Source of the DNA: Mortierella sp. BCC40632
Taxonomy: Eukaryota > Mortierellomycota > Mortierellomycetes > Mortierellales > Mortierellaceae
Reading direction: 5' to 3'
Length of the DNA stretch: 64,000 bases
Assembly (NCBI GenBank): GCA_011634665.1
Contig: WAEK01000002.1
Coordinates: 2,072,001-2,136,000 of the forward strand
Shown here piece by piece: positions 34,160 to 44,628 of this stretch (the first letter of the stretch is position 1; every line of letters starts with the position of its first letter). A program made the position numbers and the translations under genes. Under the pieces are notes generated by a model that made no database searches, was not told the DNA's origin, and was given only the letters and a program-made list of their open reading frames with translations.

Positions 34160-34836
34160 CTCTTGAATTCTTTAGATCTATGATTTGGCTCGGGATTGCT
34201 ACCGCGTTTTGGACAGGAGACTGGGTGAACAAGAGTTCTTCTTTGGAGACCGGTAAGTCTTTTAAAAAATTAAAAAAAAAAAAAAAAAAAGGAAAAATCA
34301 ATTGACATGTCTATTCACTCCAACTCTTCTCCTTCATGCCATATAGTCCCTCGTCGCTGGACGCCAAGGTCTTTGGATACCTCGCTCTTCAACTCTACCC
34401 CGAGATCCCCAACCCTCGCTTCCAGGCTATCTTGAATAGCCAGTTCCCTCGTCTGGTCGCGTTCTGTGACCGTTGCCGTGACGAGTTCTTTTCCAACTTG
34501 CCTGACGTAGGTGAGGCCACGTCTAAGGCCCCATCAGTGAGCTTCTTCAGCAACCCCTTTGCAGCCTCGAGTGAATGGTTCAGCAACACGTTCTTTGAAC
34601 AGACCGTAAAAGGCTCATCGATCCACACAGAGGCAGAGCCGCATAAGAAAACCTCGGAGGAACGTGATTTTGATTTGAAGAGGATCTATGCAGTGACCTT
34701 TGGTGTTGTTGCCATGGTTGCTTATGTGATTATCAACGGACTTGTCGTTGTGAGCGAAGATGATGAAGAGGGTGGACACTTTATCGCAGGAGGAACAGAT
34801 GATTTGCATTCTCCGATCGAGGACGATGATGACTAA
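33069..34836 (+). CDS. MTX1: Metaxin / SAM37 (mitochondrial outer-membrane sorting and assembly subunit)
   Basis: Metaxin 1/Sam37 belongs to the SAM complex that inserts beta-barrel proteins into the mitochondrial outer membrane. ATG 33069 opens exon 1 (TELYIYGSAFDLPTIDPQCL), the thioredoxin-like N-domain of the metaxin/Tom37 family. Further exons read GELPMLHDGKNWVSGTNRII, then HAKLVAYSALVDESLTDALL, FSWFADADNF and YRVLDRRLGEQEFFFGDRPS, the GST-C-like domain with its typical F-FGD-PSSLDA signature. Near the end, a single hydrophobic segment (IYAVTFGVVAMVAYVIINGL) precedes an acidic tail (stop 34834-34836), fitting a tail-anchored outer-membrane topology. Introns are T-rich and one holds a (GT)n run. 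Confidence 0.87.
34120..34157. repeat. (GT)n microsatellite in a metaxin intron
   Basis: A T-run followed by about 19 GT units, just before the 3' splice site of the exon reading IYDLARDCYRVLD. Confidence 0.9.
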
Positions 34837-35090
34837 GGATAGGAAGCATGGTTCTTTTAGATTGATATCCGAAAAAAAGAGAAAAGAAAGGAGAAAAACA
34901 TGCACAACTAAGAGTCCTGTGGATCGCTCTTTTTGAAGCAACACCAAGTCCAGGACTCATTTTTTTAAAAAAAAACAAAATCAAACAAAACATCGTTCCT
35001 CAATAGATCACATAAAAACTCATTGGACCCTTTCTAATTAAACATCTCTATGAAAGAAAAGAAAAGAAAAACAATGCTACTTCACAGCCA

Positions 35091-36516
35091 CTATTCAATA
35101 TCATACAACTGACCCTGGCGCCAGCGGTACCACAATTTGGCAGGCAGGAACCACTCTCGCTGTTGAATGCTGGGATCCAGAGGATTAAAGTCAGCCTTTT
35201 CTAACCGCTTCAGGTAAGACTCTGTCGGGATACCAGCCATCAAAACGGGAAGAGCTTCCTTGGGTAAATTGGTCATATAAGACTGTGCTGTGGCTAGATG
35301 GACATGGGCTGCAGTGGCAACCTCAAGAGTTGCATCTTGCAAGGCTGGAGTTATGGTGGGTTTCCTGAAAAGCGCCTCCTGAGACAGATTATGCTAACGA
35401 CATCAAACGGATAAAAAGTATGAGATGCGAGTTTACCATGTAAAAAAAAAAAAAAAAAAAACTTTGGGTTTGAAACAAGATAATAAAGTAGACATGGACA
35501 AACCTTGGCCGTGATCTCTGCAGGGATAATCATCCTGTCTTGATGCATATGGAACGGGAAAGCTCGCAGCATGGTGGCAATACCCATCGCTTTGGCAAGA
35601 TGACTGGCTGCATGATCCGCCTCCAAAGACTTGACGCCGACTGACTCTAATTGAAGATAGAACAACGAACCAAATGTGTTTTCGCTGTATGATTCCATCT
35701 GTCCAATGGTCATGAACTGAGGGTCCGAAAGGTTTTGTTCACGCTCGTTGATGATCCTCTTGAACCAGATCGAAGAAAGCTCTGGCTCCACTAACGAAGA
35801 AGAAGCTCCATGCTGTGCCTGGTGTTGCTGGTGGTGCAGATCGAGTTCCTGAAGCGCATAAGCCAACGAAAGGGCCACTGGTTGTTGAGGGGGAGTGCCA
35901 GCAAAGATCTTGTCAAGAGAGTCCCGCCAGAACTGCATCCGCATCCTACCAATGTCTGTGTTACTGACAGACTCTCGGATCGAAGCTAGTTCAATGTTGA
36001 AAGCACGCAATGCCATCTGAGTCGATTGTTGATGTTTTGGGAAGAACTGAGTGCACAAAAATCCTTCATAATCCGCCTTGCTGTATTACGCAAAAGTCCC
36101 CACAGAGAAATCGTATAGATTCGTCAGCTTAGAGAGGTAAACACACGGAGCCATTGGAAAGGAGAAATCTCTTTGTGGAGCTCAATGCATTACCGGACCA
36201 GATCCTGACAGTATTCGATCGCCTTGGCTGGCCGAGGCATCAGCTCCCTTGGACGACGGTTGTTCTTCTTCTTCAGCGAGCCTCCAAGAGTGAAAGGAGA
36301 CTGCTTCGGAGCATGCCCATGACTGTGGTCGTGGTCGTGGTCGTGGTCGTGGTTGCAGTTGTGGTCGTGAACATGGTGACCCACGGTAGCGTGTCCTCTC
36401 CGAACTACTGGCGTCAACACCATGGCTGCACGGGGTTTCCGAAGAGGGGCAAGACAAGAGTTGATCGAGAGGTTTGCAGTCTCATGGCTAAACCTAACAA
36501 TTGAATTCCGCATCAT
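35091..36516 (-). CDS. NDUFAF6: NDUFAF6-like complex I assembly factor (squalene/phytoene synthase-like fold)
   Basis: NDUFAF6 is a mitochondrial protein required for early assembly of complex I; it has a phytoene/squalene synthase-like fold without known synthase activity. Exon 1 starts at ATG 36514-36516 (a second ATG follows at once) with an Arg/Ser-rich presequence, then an unusual His/Asp run (VGHHVHDHNCNHDHDHDHDH). It ends AIEYCQDLVR and splices to KADYEGFLCTQFFPKHQQST. Next come MALRAFNIELASIRES, GRMRMQFWRDSLDKIF, ISTINTER-free family blocks ADHAASHLAKAMGIATMLRA and, in the last exon, LPVLMAGIPTESYLKRLEKA, ending QLYDIE at TAG 35091-35093. All of these align with the human protein in order. 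Introns carry A-runs on the + strand, i.e. poly(T) on the coding strand. Divergent from ZNF511 with 264 bp between start codons. Confidence 0.9.
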
Positions 36517-36780
36517 GGCGATTGTTCCTGGGTGTGTCCTGTCGATGATCTCTTTTCTCTTGATCTCGGGAGAATCTTGGTTCTTCGGAGGAGTGAGAGA
36601 GTAAGGTGAGGGACTGGGTTCATGCTCCGTTCATAGTCCTTTTTGCTCGGAGATCTGAGCACAGGGCGATTCACAGCACTTTTTGGAAAAGGGAAGGACA
36701 GAGGGGGGGTCAAAGCCACTCTGACTGGAAGTGGGGGAGTCTCTCTTTGAGACTCACTCTCTTCAAACACGCCTGCCAGC
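36517..36780. promoter_or_regulatory. Shared promoter of NDUFAF6 and ZNF511
   Basis: 264 bp between divergent start codons with no other gene. It must carry both promoters and 5' leaders; no individual element is recognised. Confidence 0.5.
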
Positions 36781-38156
36781 ATGGATGTTGATTCATTTCC
36801 TCCACTTTCGCCATCCTCTCCAAACGCGGATACCTCAGCTGTCCAACACCAGCACTCCGGGGTTTCCGCATTGCATTCGCACTCTGAAGAGGACAACTAC
36901 CTTTCTATACCTGCGCCAAAGAAAAGACCAAGACCTCAGGACGATCCCTTTTTCCAGGAAGGCAACTTTGAGTACAAAGCAGCATGGCTACGACTTGAAG
37001 ACGAAGAGGCCTACATCCCTAATCCAGCTGACGACCCCATAACTGCCAAAGTCGACATCACAGAGGATAGTCATTCTGAGCGAAACTGGTAAATGCTCTT
37101 TGACCATGAATCATGACTAGGAAAGGAGAGGAAAGAACTTTTTTTTTCTGACACGCACACTCTGGTTCCCTGTAGGGCGCCACAAGTATGCCAGCTCGGA
37201 CTCTGTCATGGAAAACAGATCTTTTCCACACCAATAGCATATGAGCACCACTACGAGATTCATCACAGACACATTTGTCATACCTGTCACAAGGCCTTCC
37301 CCGGCGAACGATGGCTTCGACTCCATCTGAACGAGATTCACGACGTTTTACTCAGGATTAGACGAGAACGGGGCGAGAGGACGGTAGGATGACTTGGTTA
37401 CTCGTCTTGCTCGCTCACTGACTTTCATTGAACCTACTTTTTTTAGAGAGATGATACTGAACTTTGTCATTGCTCTCCCCTGCACCCTTCAACGTGGACT
37501 CTCCGTAGTATCAATGCTTTGTAGATGACTGTGATCGATTATGCTCCACACCTGAGAAGCGGAAGCGGCATCTGATCGACAAGCACAAGTATCCAAAACA
37601 CTTTAACTATGATATCGTCCGCACAGGAGTCCTCCCTGTGGCTGTCCGTGTAAAGCACGCCCAGCGCGAGAAGGCGCTCTGGGCATCTCGAGAACGGAAT
37701 CGTCAAAAAGCTCATCAGGATCAGCCCAAGTTGCCAAATCAGGATGACACGACAGCTTTTCTGGACATGGACGTTGACCCTAACCCAGCCTCACAACGGG
37801 ATCCTCCACAACAACAACAACAACAACAACAACAACAGCAACAGCATAGGACTACCAGTCTGAAAGAAGGTCAATCAAGTCGCGCTGTTAAAGGGAAACC
37901 TCTCAAGTCAGCATTTCAGCAATACCGCTCTGCTACAAAAGATTTACCAGCAGTGGGAAAAGTTTCCAAGACTCCCTTTCCAGAGTCTCTAAATGATTCG
38001 GATGCCGAACAGGATCACATCGCAAATAGGGCCCAAACAGTGACAATGCAGCAGCAGCAGCAGCAGGACATGGATATTGACCAACTCCAGAACAGCATGG
38101 CGAAACTTATGATCCCTCGATCTGTCGCTGCTAGGATGAGAAACACCAAAGGGTGA
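36781..38156 (+). CDS. ZNF511: ZNF511-like C2H2 zinc finger protein
   Basis: A three-exon gene from ATG 36781 to TGA 38154-38156. An acidic, Pro/Ser-rich N-terminus is followed by three C2H2-type fingers that match the ZNF511 family in order: VCQLGLCHGKQIF-x-TPIAYEHHYEIHH, then HICHTCHKAFPGERWLRLHL-NEIH, then YQCFVDDCDRLCSTPEKRKRH-LIDKHKYPKHFNYD. The finger spacing and the terminal KYPKHFNYD are characteristic of ZNF511, a poorly studied conserved nuclear protein. The C-terminal third is Gln-rich, with a CAA/CAG tract (about 37810-37846) and a second CAG run near 38050. Function is not assigned beyond likely nucleic-acid or protein binding. Confidence 0.85.
37810..37846 (+). repeat. Polyglutamine (CAA/CAG) tract in ZNF511
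   Basis: About 12 consecutive Gln codons, mostly CAA, in the coding sequence. Confidence 0.9.
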
Positions 38157-38332
38157 AGGAACAACAGAGAACAGTTTTTTTTTTTCTCCCTATCGAATTA
38201 TGAAAATATAACAAGCTCCCTCATGTTGCTTATTTGTTGGAGTGCAGCACAGTCACAAATTCCCTTCGAGCCAAAAGTGAAGCATGGTGAGGTTCCTAGA
38301 CATTCATTCCCTTCTTCATTGATCACACTCCA

Positions 38333-40420
38333 ATGGCGCGAATAGTAGTCCACAGTCTGCTGCAGCAGAGATTCATCACACTTTGGATATCTCGGTCACA
38401 GCTCGGCTGTGTAGCTCCAAACGGTGTCTCAGCAATAAGGTCCTCCGCTACTCTTAGCTACTCTCCACGCCTTGGACACCCACCTCAACTTCGATATCCT
38501 TCTCTCCAGGCCCAACAACCCTTTTCTTCTACTTCAAAACGATTTACAAAATCCAATGACAAGAGCTTGCTCGAGACTATCGCCCCTTCAACAGAACCTC
38601 CTGCAAATCTCTCTTCCTCCTCTTCTTCTTCATCCTCTTCTTCTTCCTCCTCTTCTTCTTCTTCCTCCACTACCAAACCAAAACAGACTCGTAAAAAATC
38701 TAAACTTGAATGGACCAAGGAAACGGATGCTCAACTACTTGAACTTCGAGTCACTCAACAAATGAAATGGGGTGATATCGGTCGTCACCTTGGTCGTGAA
38801 CCTGCAACTTGTATGAATCGGTTCGAGTCCACTCTGAATCCTGCCCTCAAGGATTTTTGGACATCTGAACGGGATCTGCAGCTGGATTCGCTTGTCACGG
38901 CTTCAAAACCTTGGGCAGACATTGCACAGGCCATGGGAGTCCATCGATTGGCTTGTATGGAACGTTGGCGTCAACGTGGAGCTGAAGAATTAGCCAAGGC
39001 CAGTGTGAGCACCATTGCGACTCGTAAAAAACAGACCAGGGAACGACAACGACAACGGGATCTAGAAGGAGAACGTAGTACGGAACAACTCCAACAGATC
39101 CGACAGCTGGCCATGGATCCCAAAACCTCGGATCCAGTTGTCCCCATTGATGCAAGTTACGACCGACAAGGTTGGAATATGTTGTTGAAGGATGAACAAC
39201 GGTATCAACATTATCGATCCTGGCAACGCAAGAGCCGCATTGATACCTTTTCACAACTCTATATGATGAACCCAGGATGGTCTGCCAAGGAAGAAACTAT
39301 TTTGATCCAACATGTTCTTGAACACGGACTCGATCAATGGGAATTGGTTGCCAAGGGAAAATTGAAGGGAAAGTTTACATGGGAGGAATGTCGGACTTGT
39401 TGGAAAAACTTGGATATGCCTGTTGTGGGGATGACTTTGCCCACTATGTCTAACAAAGAACCTTCTCCTAAGATGCAAGCACCTTCTCCTGTCCCCTCGA
39501 AATCCAAATCTGTCGGATATAGAAAAGATGTGTTTGACGATGAGGAGGAAGACGACGGGGATGATATGTATGAAGAAGAGGAGGAAGAAGAAGCGTTCGG
39601 AGGAGGAAGAAAGTGGCCTCAAGAGTCACCCACTGAAGAGACTAAAGGCATAGAAAAGCAACCAGCCAAGAAACAAAAGTCGGTGCCATTTGTTTGGGAC
39701 AAGGAGCTCTCGGTTCGACTACAGGCGGTGATTCGACAGGCCTACAAATCGCATGCAGTCCATATTGATGAGATGAATTGGAGCTGGATTTCGAGAAGAG
39801 TACATCCTGATGCCTCTTCACGGATCTGTAAGAACCATTGGAAGTTCCTCCATCACCCTTATCAAGCCAGGTGGTCTCAGGAGGACATCAGACGATTGGA
39901 GGAAGGCATTCGGTTATTGGGACCAAAGAAAATGACTGCTCTCCGAGCTCACTTTCTACCTTTTATGTCCAAAGATGACATTACTCGACAATGGTTCCGA
40001 ATCTCGGACAAACCTACTCTAATTAATGAAGAGGAATATTATCGACTACAAAAGGCTGTCGAGGAACACAGAGATGGTGAAGGAGTGGTTCAATGGCAAC
40101 AAGTCGAGAAGGAAATGGGATCTGGATGGAAGAAGCTTCCATGCAAACGCGTATGGGAAAGCTCCTATATGAATTTGATCCGCTCAGGAACAGAAAAGAG
40201 TTCAGAGGATTTTGCGGTGATCATTCCTTGGACCCCTGGCTCTGATGATCTGCTTTTGAAAATGGTCAAGGTGGTTGGAAGAGACGATTGGTATTCAGTC
40301 GCTAATGCCATGCAAGCAGGTCGGTCTCCATGGCAGTGTCGACTGAGATGGTGTAAGCTGTTGGACCCTGTGGAAATAGAATCGGAAGAACTCTTTTTTA
40401 ATGGACACCCCTATTGCTGA
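38333..40420 (+). CDS. Multi-repeat Myb/SANT-like protein with mitochondrial-type presequence
   Basis: An intronless gene of 695 codons, ATG 38333 to TGA 40418-40420. The first ~75 residues lack acidic residues and are rich in Arg, Ser and hydrophobics (VVHSLLQQRFITLWISRSQL ... PFSSTSKRF), a typical mitochondrial targeting presequence. Then comes a 19-Ser tract encoded by TCT/TCC, a basic patch, and at least five Trp-spaced helical repeats of Myb/SANT type: LEWTKETDAQLLELR...RW-like, FWTSERDLQLDSLV...WADIAQAMGV, GWSAKEETILIQHV...WELVAKGKLK, RWSQEDIRRLEEGI, and PWTPGSDDLLLKMVKVVGRD-DWYSVANAM-x-WQCRLRW. A Glu/Asp-rich block (about 39535-39600) splits the set. Likely a DNA-binding protein; mitochondrial location is inferred only from the N-terminus. 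The precise family is not recognised. Confidence 0.78.
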   Translation: MARIVVHSLLQQRFITLWISRSQLGCVAPNGVSAIRSSATLSYSPRLGHPPQLRYPSLQAQQPFSSTSKRFTKSNDKSLLETIAPSTEPPANLSSSSSSSSSSSSSSSSSSSTTKPKQTRKKSKLEWTKETDAQLLELRVTQQMKWGDIGRHLGREPATCMNRFESTLNPALKDFWTSERDLQLDSLVTASKPWADIAQAMGVHRLACMERWRQRGAEELAKASVSTIATRKKQTRERQRQRDLEGERSTEQLQQIRQLAMDPKTSDPVVPIDASYDRQGWNMLLKDEQRYQHYRSWQRKSRIDTFSQLYMMNPGWSAKEETILIQHVLEHGLDQWELVAKGKLKGKFTWEECRTCWKNLDMPVVGMTLPTMSNKEPSPKMQAPSPVPSKSKSVGYRKDVFDDEEEDDGDDMYEEEEEEEAFGGGRKWPQESPTEETKGIEKQPAKKQKSVPFVWDKELSVRLQAVIRQAYKSHAVHIDEMNWSWISRRVHPDASSRICKNHWKFLHHPYQARWSQEDIRRLEEGIRLLGPKKMTALRAHFLPFMSKDDITRQWFRISDKPTLINEEEYYRLQKAVEEHRDGEGVVQWQQVEKEMGSGWKKLPCKRVWESSYMNLIRSGTEKSSEDFAVIIPWTPGSDDLLLKMVKVVGRDDWYSVANAMQAGRSPWQCRLRWCKLLDPVEIESEELFFNGHPYC
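38620..38676 (+). repeat. Polyserine (TCT/TCC)n tract
   Basis: About 19 consecutive Ser codons in the Myb-like gene. The reverse strand reads polyglutamate, which creates a spurious antisense frame. Confidence 0.9.
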
Positions 40421-40437
40421 AGGTATCTCTCCCCCCC

Positions 40438-40469
<32 letters not shown>

Positions 40470-40601
40470 ATCTTTAATATAACACGCTTTTTGTCTTGCA
40501 CTCCTGAGATGTGGCAACGAAGAAGAGTTGACGCTGTTTTTATTAATTTATTTTCGTTCGGACTGCACGGTCTGCACGCACGTAATCACCTTTTCCCTCA
40601 A
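40421..40601. other. Convergent 3' region with (CT)n
   Basis: The 181 bp between two stop codons hold a CT/CTAT repeat (about 40429-40471). Nothing else is seen. Confidence 0.6.
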
Positions 40602-40893
40602 TTACTTTTTCTCTTCAGTCAATTCAGGCGTGGAAAACATGGGTACGAAATTCTTAGTTTGAGCTTCCTCGGCGTCCAAAGGGACACTCAATTTGTTGAC
40701 AATCCTCTCTAGACGAGAGTTTCCTCCATGCAATTGGATTTCATCCCGTGTCAACTTTTCATAATGAACCATCCGCTCACGACAGTACTCAAAGGTTTTG
40801 GTCGATACCATCAAACTGACTGCATATCTCTTCAGTTCTGGCTCACTTGGCTTTTGCTTGAGGATATCTAGAAGAAGAAATGGTCAGACACTC

Positions 40894-40942
<49 letters not shown>

Positions 40943-42525
40943 ATAGACAGTAGACTATGCAGAGATTCACCAACACTTACTGAGCAATCTCCGACTTGAT
41001 GTGTCCGCTCGAATGGAATGGATGATGGGGAAGGAAAACTTTCCTTCTGTCAAATCCTCACAAAAGCCCTTATTGGCAGAATACTGTGATGTAGAAATAC
41101 AACATGAGAAACAGTGTATTGGCCAAAGGACTCGTTAGTTATTGCTGCCACCTTTTTACCATTCGCAAGGCAAGATAGTCTGGACCGGGGATTCAAAAAA
41201 GACATACCTGATTTGATTGGATATTCAAATAGTCGTCTCGGATCTGAAAATGAATACCGATCAATTCCACAAGGCGAACATAGTCACTAGAATCAAACAA
41301 GACAAAAAAAAAAAGGGTCAATAAAGGGCTGCTCTCCATCGTGTATTCGTTTATATCATTGCCTCCAAGTTTCCCAAAATCAAAATAGTACTCTGGACAA
41401 TCACTAGCTGCTTGCATCAACTTGACTGCCAGACGCAACAATCCTCCAGTTTCTGTAGAGTTGATTAGGGGGGAGGGGGGAAGGAGGAGAGGAGTGGAAA
41501 TCAGTTAAAAGAAAGCTCTCGACGAATAAAGAAAGACCTAAAACTAACAAAAGCAAATAGTCATTTTAGGGGGTGAGACTTACTGTCCTTCACCATAGAA
41601 ATGTATTCCTCTTCTGTAGGACAAGTCAGACTGTCTCTCCAAAGTAGTTCCATGCCTTGACCTCTATGCAAGCAGAGCAACTCCTCTATAAAGGAAAGTT
41701 AGGACCAAATGTGGAGCGTTGTGGCACGCGACTTTGAAAAAAAAAAAAAAGAGCTACCTGTAAAGATAGAGAGCATCTTTGGGTTCGGAATCTTGTTCAA
41801 CTCGGCCAGAGCTAGGAAATACACATAGTTGGCGCAGTTGATTGTAGCAGGAACTCCAAAGATCTTGTGAGCAACTGATCAAAGCATAAAAAAAGTGTGG
41901 AGAAAAGTTGTTTGATTAGTTGAGAGAAGGAGGCGCTTTTTCTCTCTTTCTTTCTTTCTTTCTTTCTTTCCTTCTCTCTTTCTCTCTTTCTCTCTTTCTC
42001 TCTTTCTCTTTCCATTCTTTTCTCGTAGCTCTTCTTCTTACCAGGTTCTCCTCTCCGCAACACTGAGTCATCCTCAATGTCATCAACGCTGTTTACAAGT
42101 AAAAAAAAAAAAAAAAAAAGGGCCAAATGGATGATTTAGTTCTCAATGGAATCACAGCAATGACATGAGGTCCAAGAGCCATTTCAGGCACACGGGTTCA
42201 TACAGTAAACTCGAAGTGTGGAGCATCTTGACTACTTTGGTAATGATGGCAAGCTCCGCAGGAGGGACTTTAATCCAAACGTTAAAGGCCTCGATCAGTT
42301 CGGTTCGCATCTCCTTGCCAGGATTTGAGCTGATGTACACATAAGGCTCCAACAATGCCTAAAAAAAAGGTCATAGAGTCAAAAGTGGAAGGAGAGAGGT
42401 GCATGTCGGAGGTTAGCTCATTGCCAGAGTGTAGATGAAACGGGGCCCGAGGATGTACATAAAAGCATTTCTCCTGGACGCACCGGCTCGTCATGCGTGG
42501 TTGGATAAGATGTTGGGATGGCCAT
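40602..42525 (-). CDS. GGPS1: Geranylgeranyl diphosphate synthase (GGPPS)
   Basis: A trans-prenyltransferase joining isopentenyl diphosphate to allylic diphosphates to make C20 GGPP for protein prenylation and isoprenoids. ATG 42523-42525 has context CCGCCATGG; a short exon 1 ([14 protein letters not shown]) splices at GTGCGT to [20 protein letters not shown]. The first Asp-rich motif is DDIED in [15 protein letters not shown]; the product is extended by [50 protein letters not shown] and the second Asp-rich motif FQIRDDYLN. The DDYLN form of the second motif is usual for type III (fungal/animal) GGPPS. The C-terminal exon carries [17 protein letters not shown] before TAA 40602-40604. Several short introns, some with repeat runs. 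Confidence 0.9.
40898..40940. repeat. (GA)n microsatellite in a GGPPS intron
   Basis: About 21 GA units on the + strand, i.e. (TC)n on the coding strand. Confidence 0.9.
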
Positions 42526-43957
42526 GGCGGCAGTGAGTGTGGATTAAGATGTGGATAAGAAAAGAAAAAAAAGAAAAAGAAAAAGCGAGTGTGAAAAAGA
42601 GCGCGAAGTGATGAGAGAGGCAAGGTGGCAAGGTGTCGTGTGTGAGCGTGACTTTTCGCGCCGGGCTACTCTTTTTTTTTTTTTACTCTTGAGACGTGGC
42701 AGATTGGGAGTGTGACCTTCCCAGGATGAGTGACCATGGCCATGACCTCTGCTGCCTCCTCCAGAAACGACTATATCCACTCTCTATTCATCTTTCTCCT
42801 GCATTGCTCTACCCTTGATGTTTGTGTTGCCGAGGCGCAGGGGGGCGAAGCCCTTGCTTCGGGCTGTGTGGCAAATACTAACCGCTTCATCAGACCGTCA
42901 ACTCACCGAATTGCTTCACCACAGAGAGAGCGTGCCATTCAGCCGGCAAGACGTAGGGCGAGACGAACAGTACTTGGGGTCGAGTATCAATCTCACCCTA
43001 GAGTAGAGCCTAAAAAGGAAGGGCTATCTCGGGGGTGACAAAAGAGCACTTCTCAAGGGTGAACGGACATTGTCTGCACTCATACAGCTGCACAGCAATC
43101 AACATAGCTTGCTTTATAATTTTACTATTTCTCCAACATCTCTTTCACCTCCTATCCCATTTTTTCGAGCAGCTCTAGCTTTTCTGCAATATAAATGCTA
43201 GCTGTTGCCTGGAGCTCCTTGAAATTAATTGGATCAAGGGACAGTTGAGTGGACATGGTAATGTAAACCACAGCGTTACAAATCAATGACTTGGAGCTAT
43301 TAAACAAAGCGTCTACGGGTGGAAAAGAACAGGTATGTTTTCTTTACCTTTTTCTTTTCTTCTTTTTGACAACAGCCTGCTTTTGCTGAGATCGCTGTGT
43401 AGTATGTGGTTTACTTGAGCTTACCCAAAAGAATGACCATCCTAGTATCAAAATGACAAAGAGAGCAAAAAAAAAAAAAAAAAAAAAAAAAAATCTATGC
43501 CTGGACACGTTTACAAAGACTTTCTACCTTTGTTCCCACCTGCAGGGTAGGAAGCTAGTTCAAGCGTAAGGTGCAAGTGCCACGTGCACTACGGCAAACT
43601 GTTCTCTTAGCTGCTAAATCTCTCTTTCAAAGAGTGTATTGAATACAATGGCTACCAAATAGAGCCTAATCTATAAGACGACAAGAAACCCAAGACAATT
43701 CAGGACTTTGAGAGGGGGCAGATGGGATCCTCGAGTTTGGACTGGCTATGTTTGGCCAAAGCAGGCGGCCCAGGAACACCTATCTGTTTCCGCTGGAATA
43801 GCCGTGCAGGCAAAACTAAACTAAGAAAACCTAATCTAGCCCCGGCCACCGCTTTGCGGTGGCAACCCTCCATCAGCCATAATAGCTCACGTGGCTGTTG
43901 CCCCGAGCAACGATTGCCGTCTCTCTCGAGACGTTTAAATAGTTGAGAAAAAGATCG
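42526..43957. other. Gene-free stretch upstream of GGPPS
   Basis: About 1.4 kb with the GGPPS promoter at its left end, a 28-nt A-run near 43467-43494 and the hairpin at 43845-43863. Open frames near 42730-43040 do not resemble known proteins. The right end shares a 15-bp direct repeat with 44393-44407 and may be repeat-derived. Confidence 0.5.
43845..43863. repeat. Perfect 8-bp inverted repeat with 3-nt loop
   Basis: GCCACCGC, TTT, GCGGTGGC. GC-rich arms would form a very stable small hairpin. It lies about 95 bp beyond the end of the retroelement-like fragment. Confidence 0.85.
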
Positions 43958-44410
43958 TTACCGGAAAGGTATCCTCCCCATCCTTTCCAACACCCCCAAA
44001 TGTCGCCGTCCTGCTAGACTATCGAGCAGGGAGGTATCAGCCGACGCTGCGTCGTTCTGTGCTCCTGGGCATCGTTGCTCCTGGTGATCAACAAGAAGGG
44101 ATCCGCACTGGCAGGCGTCAGCAGGGCATGCAAACCCATAGCCATCGCTCCAGCGTCCTCTCGCTCCTTGGGAAGGGCCTTTCTTCTTCCCCGGGGTGAT
44201 TCCATGTCTTGTCTCCCATGCCACCGTTGTCTCACAGCGTTCTTTCCATAAGACTTCAGTTGACTGCGACTCGATGTAGCTGACAAAACAGTGGGCCATC
44301 CGAGCTGCCACTGACTCTGTTACCGCAAATAGTCTCTTCCATGCCGCAGTTAGAGCTGTCGGTGTCAGCCCTCGACAGAGAGAACCAAAGGTCCCAGGAA
44401 CACCTATTCA
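43958..44410 (-). pseudogene. Degenerate retroelement-like fragment (possible LINE ORF2 C-terminus)
   Basis: One uninterrupted minus-strand frame reads about 150 residues, from IGVPGTFGSLCRGLTPTALT through AARMAHCFVSYIESQ, VLWKERCETTVAWETRHGIT and a Cys/His cluster ADACQCGSLLVDHQEQRC to a stop at 43958. A Trp-x-x-Arg-Cys block followed by a Cys-Cys-His-Cys cluster at the C-terminus resembles the end of LINE-type reverse transcriptase proteins. No reverse-transcriptase motif is present and the frame has no gene-like start; a T-run (about 44416-44440) bounds it. It is read as a remnant at low confidence; a lineage-specific gene fragment is the alternative. Confidence 0.3.
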
Positions 44411-44628
44411 TTTTCTTTTTTTTTTTTTTTTTTTTTTTTTGTATCGATCTGTTTCTTTTATTATGGTCAAGTTGGCAGAGATGACCATAGAGGGGAATGG
44501 TCGGTGTTTTATAATGCTGGCGTGTCTCCCAGGTGATCAGGGGCCGATTTCTGGCTCCCGGGATCTCGCGCTGACCGGAATCGTATAGACGACCTCGGCC
44601 AATTCGTACTTCATGGTATGAATCGGCT

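Noticed and set aside
40820..42130. Repeat-rich introns of GGPPS considered as a possible disrupted gene
   Set aside because: All family blocks, including both Asp-rich motifs, remain in order and can be joined by GT-AG introns, so the gene looks intact.
42815..43038. Basic open frames upstream of GGPPS
   Set aside because: Short, Arg-rich by composition, no motif and no supported splice partner.
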